A stretch of DNA of 8,676 nucleotides, from assembly GCA_910585355.1 (NCBI GenBank), contig CAJUDN010000024.1, forward strand, positions 28,161-36,836, written 5' to 3'. Below, piece after piece: positions 7,215 through 8,676 of the stretch. The position numbers and the translations under genes are program-made. The notes below the pieces were generated by a model. That model was not told where the DNA came from. It saw nothing but the letters and a program-made list of their open reading frames with translations, and did not search any database. Source of the DNA: an uncultured Lachnospiraceae bacterium (lineage in GTDB: Bacteria; Bacillota_A; Clostridia; Lachnospirales; Lachnospiraceae). Within the stretch, counting starts at the first letter, position 1; the number at the start of each line of letters is the position of its first letter.

Positions 7215-8591
7215 TCACCCGCTTATTCTCCGGCCTGGCGGATTAATCTCCATATCTTTATACTTTTTCTCCACATTTCTGGCGGAATTTAGGGCAGTTG
7301 AGATATGATTGCCACAGTTCTCACAGACAAACTCATCCCTCCATCTCTTTCCCTGCGCCCCACAGACTGTGCAGAGGCTTCCAGTTCCTTTGGAATTAAC
7401 CTCAACCAATTCCACACAGTTGAGCCGGCATTTAAACGCAAGCCTTTCCCGCACATATCCCTGGAAGCTCCGTGTCAGCTTCAGATTCACAGTCCGGGAA
7501 TAATGTTTTTCGCGGCCCTTCCATACCCTGTTTGGGATGACAATGCGGGCCGGCTTCTCCTCACGCAGCATTCGATTGATTTCCGTATTGATATAGCGGA
7601 TCGTATCTGAACGCGCCTTTGATTTCCTGCTGTCATATTTCTGCCTGCCAAGGTTATTACTCTCTATGGCTTTTGCCTTATCAGGCAAGCCGCCTGCCAT
7701 GTGGTTCTCAGCTTCCGTGATAAGCTTCCTCCGCTCCTGGTTCTTTTGATCCAACCGCAGGGTTTCCGGAAACACCATCTGTCCCAACGCCTCCCCGTAA
7801 GCAGTGCCGTTTGAGAGAGTAAACATTATCTGATTTCCGATGTGCATATATACGGTATTCGTGTAATCCGTATGCTTCTTAATCTTTGTCTCCACTGGGA
7901 TATGCAGGGTTGCGCTACTTTCCCCAATAGTGAATAAAATCTGCCTGTCGTACTTCTCATTATTCTTTAACGGCACGAATATCCGGCGTCTCGGCGTCCT
8001 GCTTACCAGGTATATTCCTCCATCCCCATAGCGGTATCCATTGGGGGATACCCTAAAAAGATGCGAATATTCTGTCTTTGGCTCTGCGAGGTATTTACGC
8101 ACCATCCTCCGGATACGGTTGTCCAGCCTGCCTGTATCAATCGAAAGACCCTTCACTTTATCCGGCAGCTCACAAAACTCCCTGTTCAGAACCGCCGAAA
8201 AAGTACTGTTTATTTTCAGTACGACGCGGATATACATCTTCTCGTCAGCGCTCAAATCCTCGTTTGCCGTCACAAGCCCGTTTATCTTCCTCTTCAGAAC
8301 CGCCCAGTTGGTTTTTATATCCGTTATCGCATCCGCGACAGCAAGTTCGTAATAGACAGCCGGGAGATTCAACTGTTCCCGGAGGCCGCAGACGCGCATC
8401 TCATTCAGGATGCTGTATACGGGCGTAAGGCTGTCCACATGGCGGATGCCGGAATATCTCTGGTATACGGCGTTTTTAACCTTCGCATAGTCTTTCGCAA
8501 TTCCATACAGGAAAGAGAGCGTCTCTGTGTCAAGTTCTTTCGTATGTTGTGTAATTGTCTTCGTGAGTGTTTCTCCGGACATAGACTGCAT
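7215..8591 (-). CDS. Catalytically inactive TnpB-family protein (TldR-like RNA-guided repressor candidate)
   Basis: The 458-residue protein has the TnpB layout. Residues about 1-180 are helical and about 185-240 beta-rich (wedge-like). RuvC-like blocks follow: VYMHIGNQIMFTLSNGTAYG at 247-266, NNLGRQKYDSRKSK at 312-325 before a helix, RIVIPNRVWKGR at 349-360, and LVEVNSKGTGSLCTVCG with the zinc ribbon Cys407, Cys410, Cys423 and Cys426, then NHISTALNSARN at 428-439. Active relatives have GIDxG, VxEDL and DxNAARN at these places. Here the catalytic acids are His250, Pro353 and Ala433, so DNA cleavage is not expected, while the fold, zinc ribbon and reading frame are intact. TnpB normally cuts DNA by RNA guidance to keep its transposon; dead homologs (TldR) act as guided transcription repressors. 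The ATG has AAGGGG 7 bases upstream. Part of the gene is higher in GC (45-55% in sampled lines) than the operon. No TnpA transposase is visible. Confidence 0.9.
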   Translation of the reverse strand: MQSMSGETLTKTITQHTKELDTETLSFLYGIAKDYAKVKNAVYQRYSGIRHVDSLTPVYSILNEMRVCGLREQLNLPAVYYELAVADAITDIKTNWAVLKRKINGLVTANEDLSADEKMYIRVVLKINSTFSAVLNREFCELPDKVKGLSIDTGRLDNRIRRMVRKYLAEPKTEYSHLFRVSPNGYRYGDGGIYLVSRTPRRRIFVPLKNNEKYDRQILFTIGESSATLHIPVETKIKKHTDYTNTVYMHIGNQIMFTLSNGTAYGEALGQMVFPETLRLDQKNQERRKLITEAENHMAGGLPDKAKAIESNNLGRQKYDSRKSKARSDTIRYINTEINRMLREEKPARIVIPNRVWKGREKHYSRTVNLKLTRSFQGYVRERLAFKCRLNCVELVEVNSKGTGSLCTVCGAQGKRWRDEFVCENCGNHISTALNSARNVEKKYKDMEINPPGRRISG

Positions 8592-8598
8592 CGCCTGA

Positions 8599-8604
8599 CC
8601 CCTT
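8599..8604 (-). promoter_or_regulatory. Ribosome binding site of the dead TnpB gene
   Basis: AAGGGG on the minus strand is 7 bases from the ATG at 8591. This favours that start over the second ATG three codons later. Confidence 0.65.
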
Positions 8605-8625
8605 AATTATCTTTTCATCCCCACG

Positions 8626-8643
8626 CGCTCTAGTACTACAGCG
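8626..8643. repeat. 18-bp imperfect palindrome upstream of the dead TnpB gene
   Basis: The plus strand reads CGCTCTAGTACTACAGCG; 16 of 18 positions are symmetric. It lies 35 bases before the start codon. It could be an operator, a left-end hairpin left over from a transposon, or a 5' leader stem. Nothing in this window decides between them. Confidence 0.5.
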
Positions 8644-8676
8644 TACATTTAATATCATACTCACTTTTTGCAAAGG

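Larger units (their letters stand above)
6965..8676 (-). mobile_element. Domesticated remnant of a TnpB-carrying (IS200/IS605- or IS607-like) element
   Basis: A TnpB-family gene with a structured 3' region and a distinct GC content suggests origin from an insertion sequence. Because the nuclease residues are gone and no transposase gene is visible, it is probably no longer a mobile element but a retained regulator. The left boundary is outside the window or unmarked, and the right boundary is placed at the GC drop and last hairpin. The remaining upstream bases (8592-8676) hold the ribosome binding site, the palindrome and a TATGAT box near 8653-8658 that may be a -10 element. Confidence 0.4.

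Noticed and set aside
7012..7218. A 68-codon GTG-started reading frame overlapping the TnpB stop (GTGA)
   Set aside because: It lies over the hairpin-rich region, has no recognisable domain, and its arginine- and glycine-rich composition fits translation of GC-rich structured RNA.
8061..8606. Plus-strand 181-codon frame opposite the dead TnpB gene
   Set aside because: It is the antisense shadow of a gene with clear family motifs, and has no protein features of its own.

Overview
The window looks like a piece of a low-to-moderate GC Firmicutes chromosome, most likely a clostridial (Lachnospiraceae-like) gut or rumen bacterium. The reasons are the strong AGGAGG-type ribosome binding sites, the protein families present and the lysine/isoleucine/glutamate-rich coding style. 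This placement is inference, because no rRNA or housekeeping gene is present. All five real genes lie on the minus strand, so the biology reads from right (8676) to left (1).

Right part (about 6945-8676): a TnpB-family gene (7215-8591) keeps the overall TnpB layout and the C-terminal CxxC...CxxC zinc ribbon. All three RuvC catalytic acids appear replaced (Asp to His250, Glu to Pro353, Asp to Ala433). It is followed by about 250 non-coding bases that are far richer in GC (about 50-62% per 60-base line) than the flanking operon (about 37%) and fold into a chain of strong hairpins. These stop abruptly at 6965, where AT-rich sequence begins. A dead TnpB, then a structured 3' RNA, then a short AT-rich tail is the layout expected of a TnpB-like nuclease-dead repressor (TldR), an RNA-guided transcription factor with its own guide RNA. 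This is the most interesting system in the window.

Left part (21-6895): four tightly packed genes (5-base gap, 8-base overlap, 11-base gap) form an operon for decorating a surface glycan or protein with phospho-polyol or phosphodiester groups. In transcription order they are: (1) a CDP-glycerol glycerophosphotransferase-like enzyme fused to a C-terminal beta-propeller-like region; (2) and (3) two paralogous three-part proteins, each a Rossmann-like N-terminus, a LicD phosphotransferase and an undescribed shared C-terminal domain; (4) a fusion of a TagD-type glycerol-3-phosphate cytidylyltransferase with a Gfo/Idh/MocA oxidoreductase. The last gene would make the CDP-activated donor, and the transferases would attach it to teichoic-acid-like polymer, capsule or glycosylated flagellin.

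The guide-RNA candidate ends only about 50 bases before this operon. Whether the RNA-guided repressor controls this operon, another surface gene such as flagellin, or itself cannot be decided from this window.
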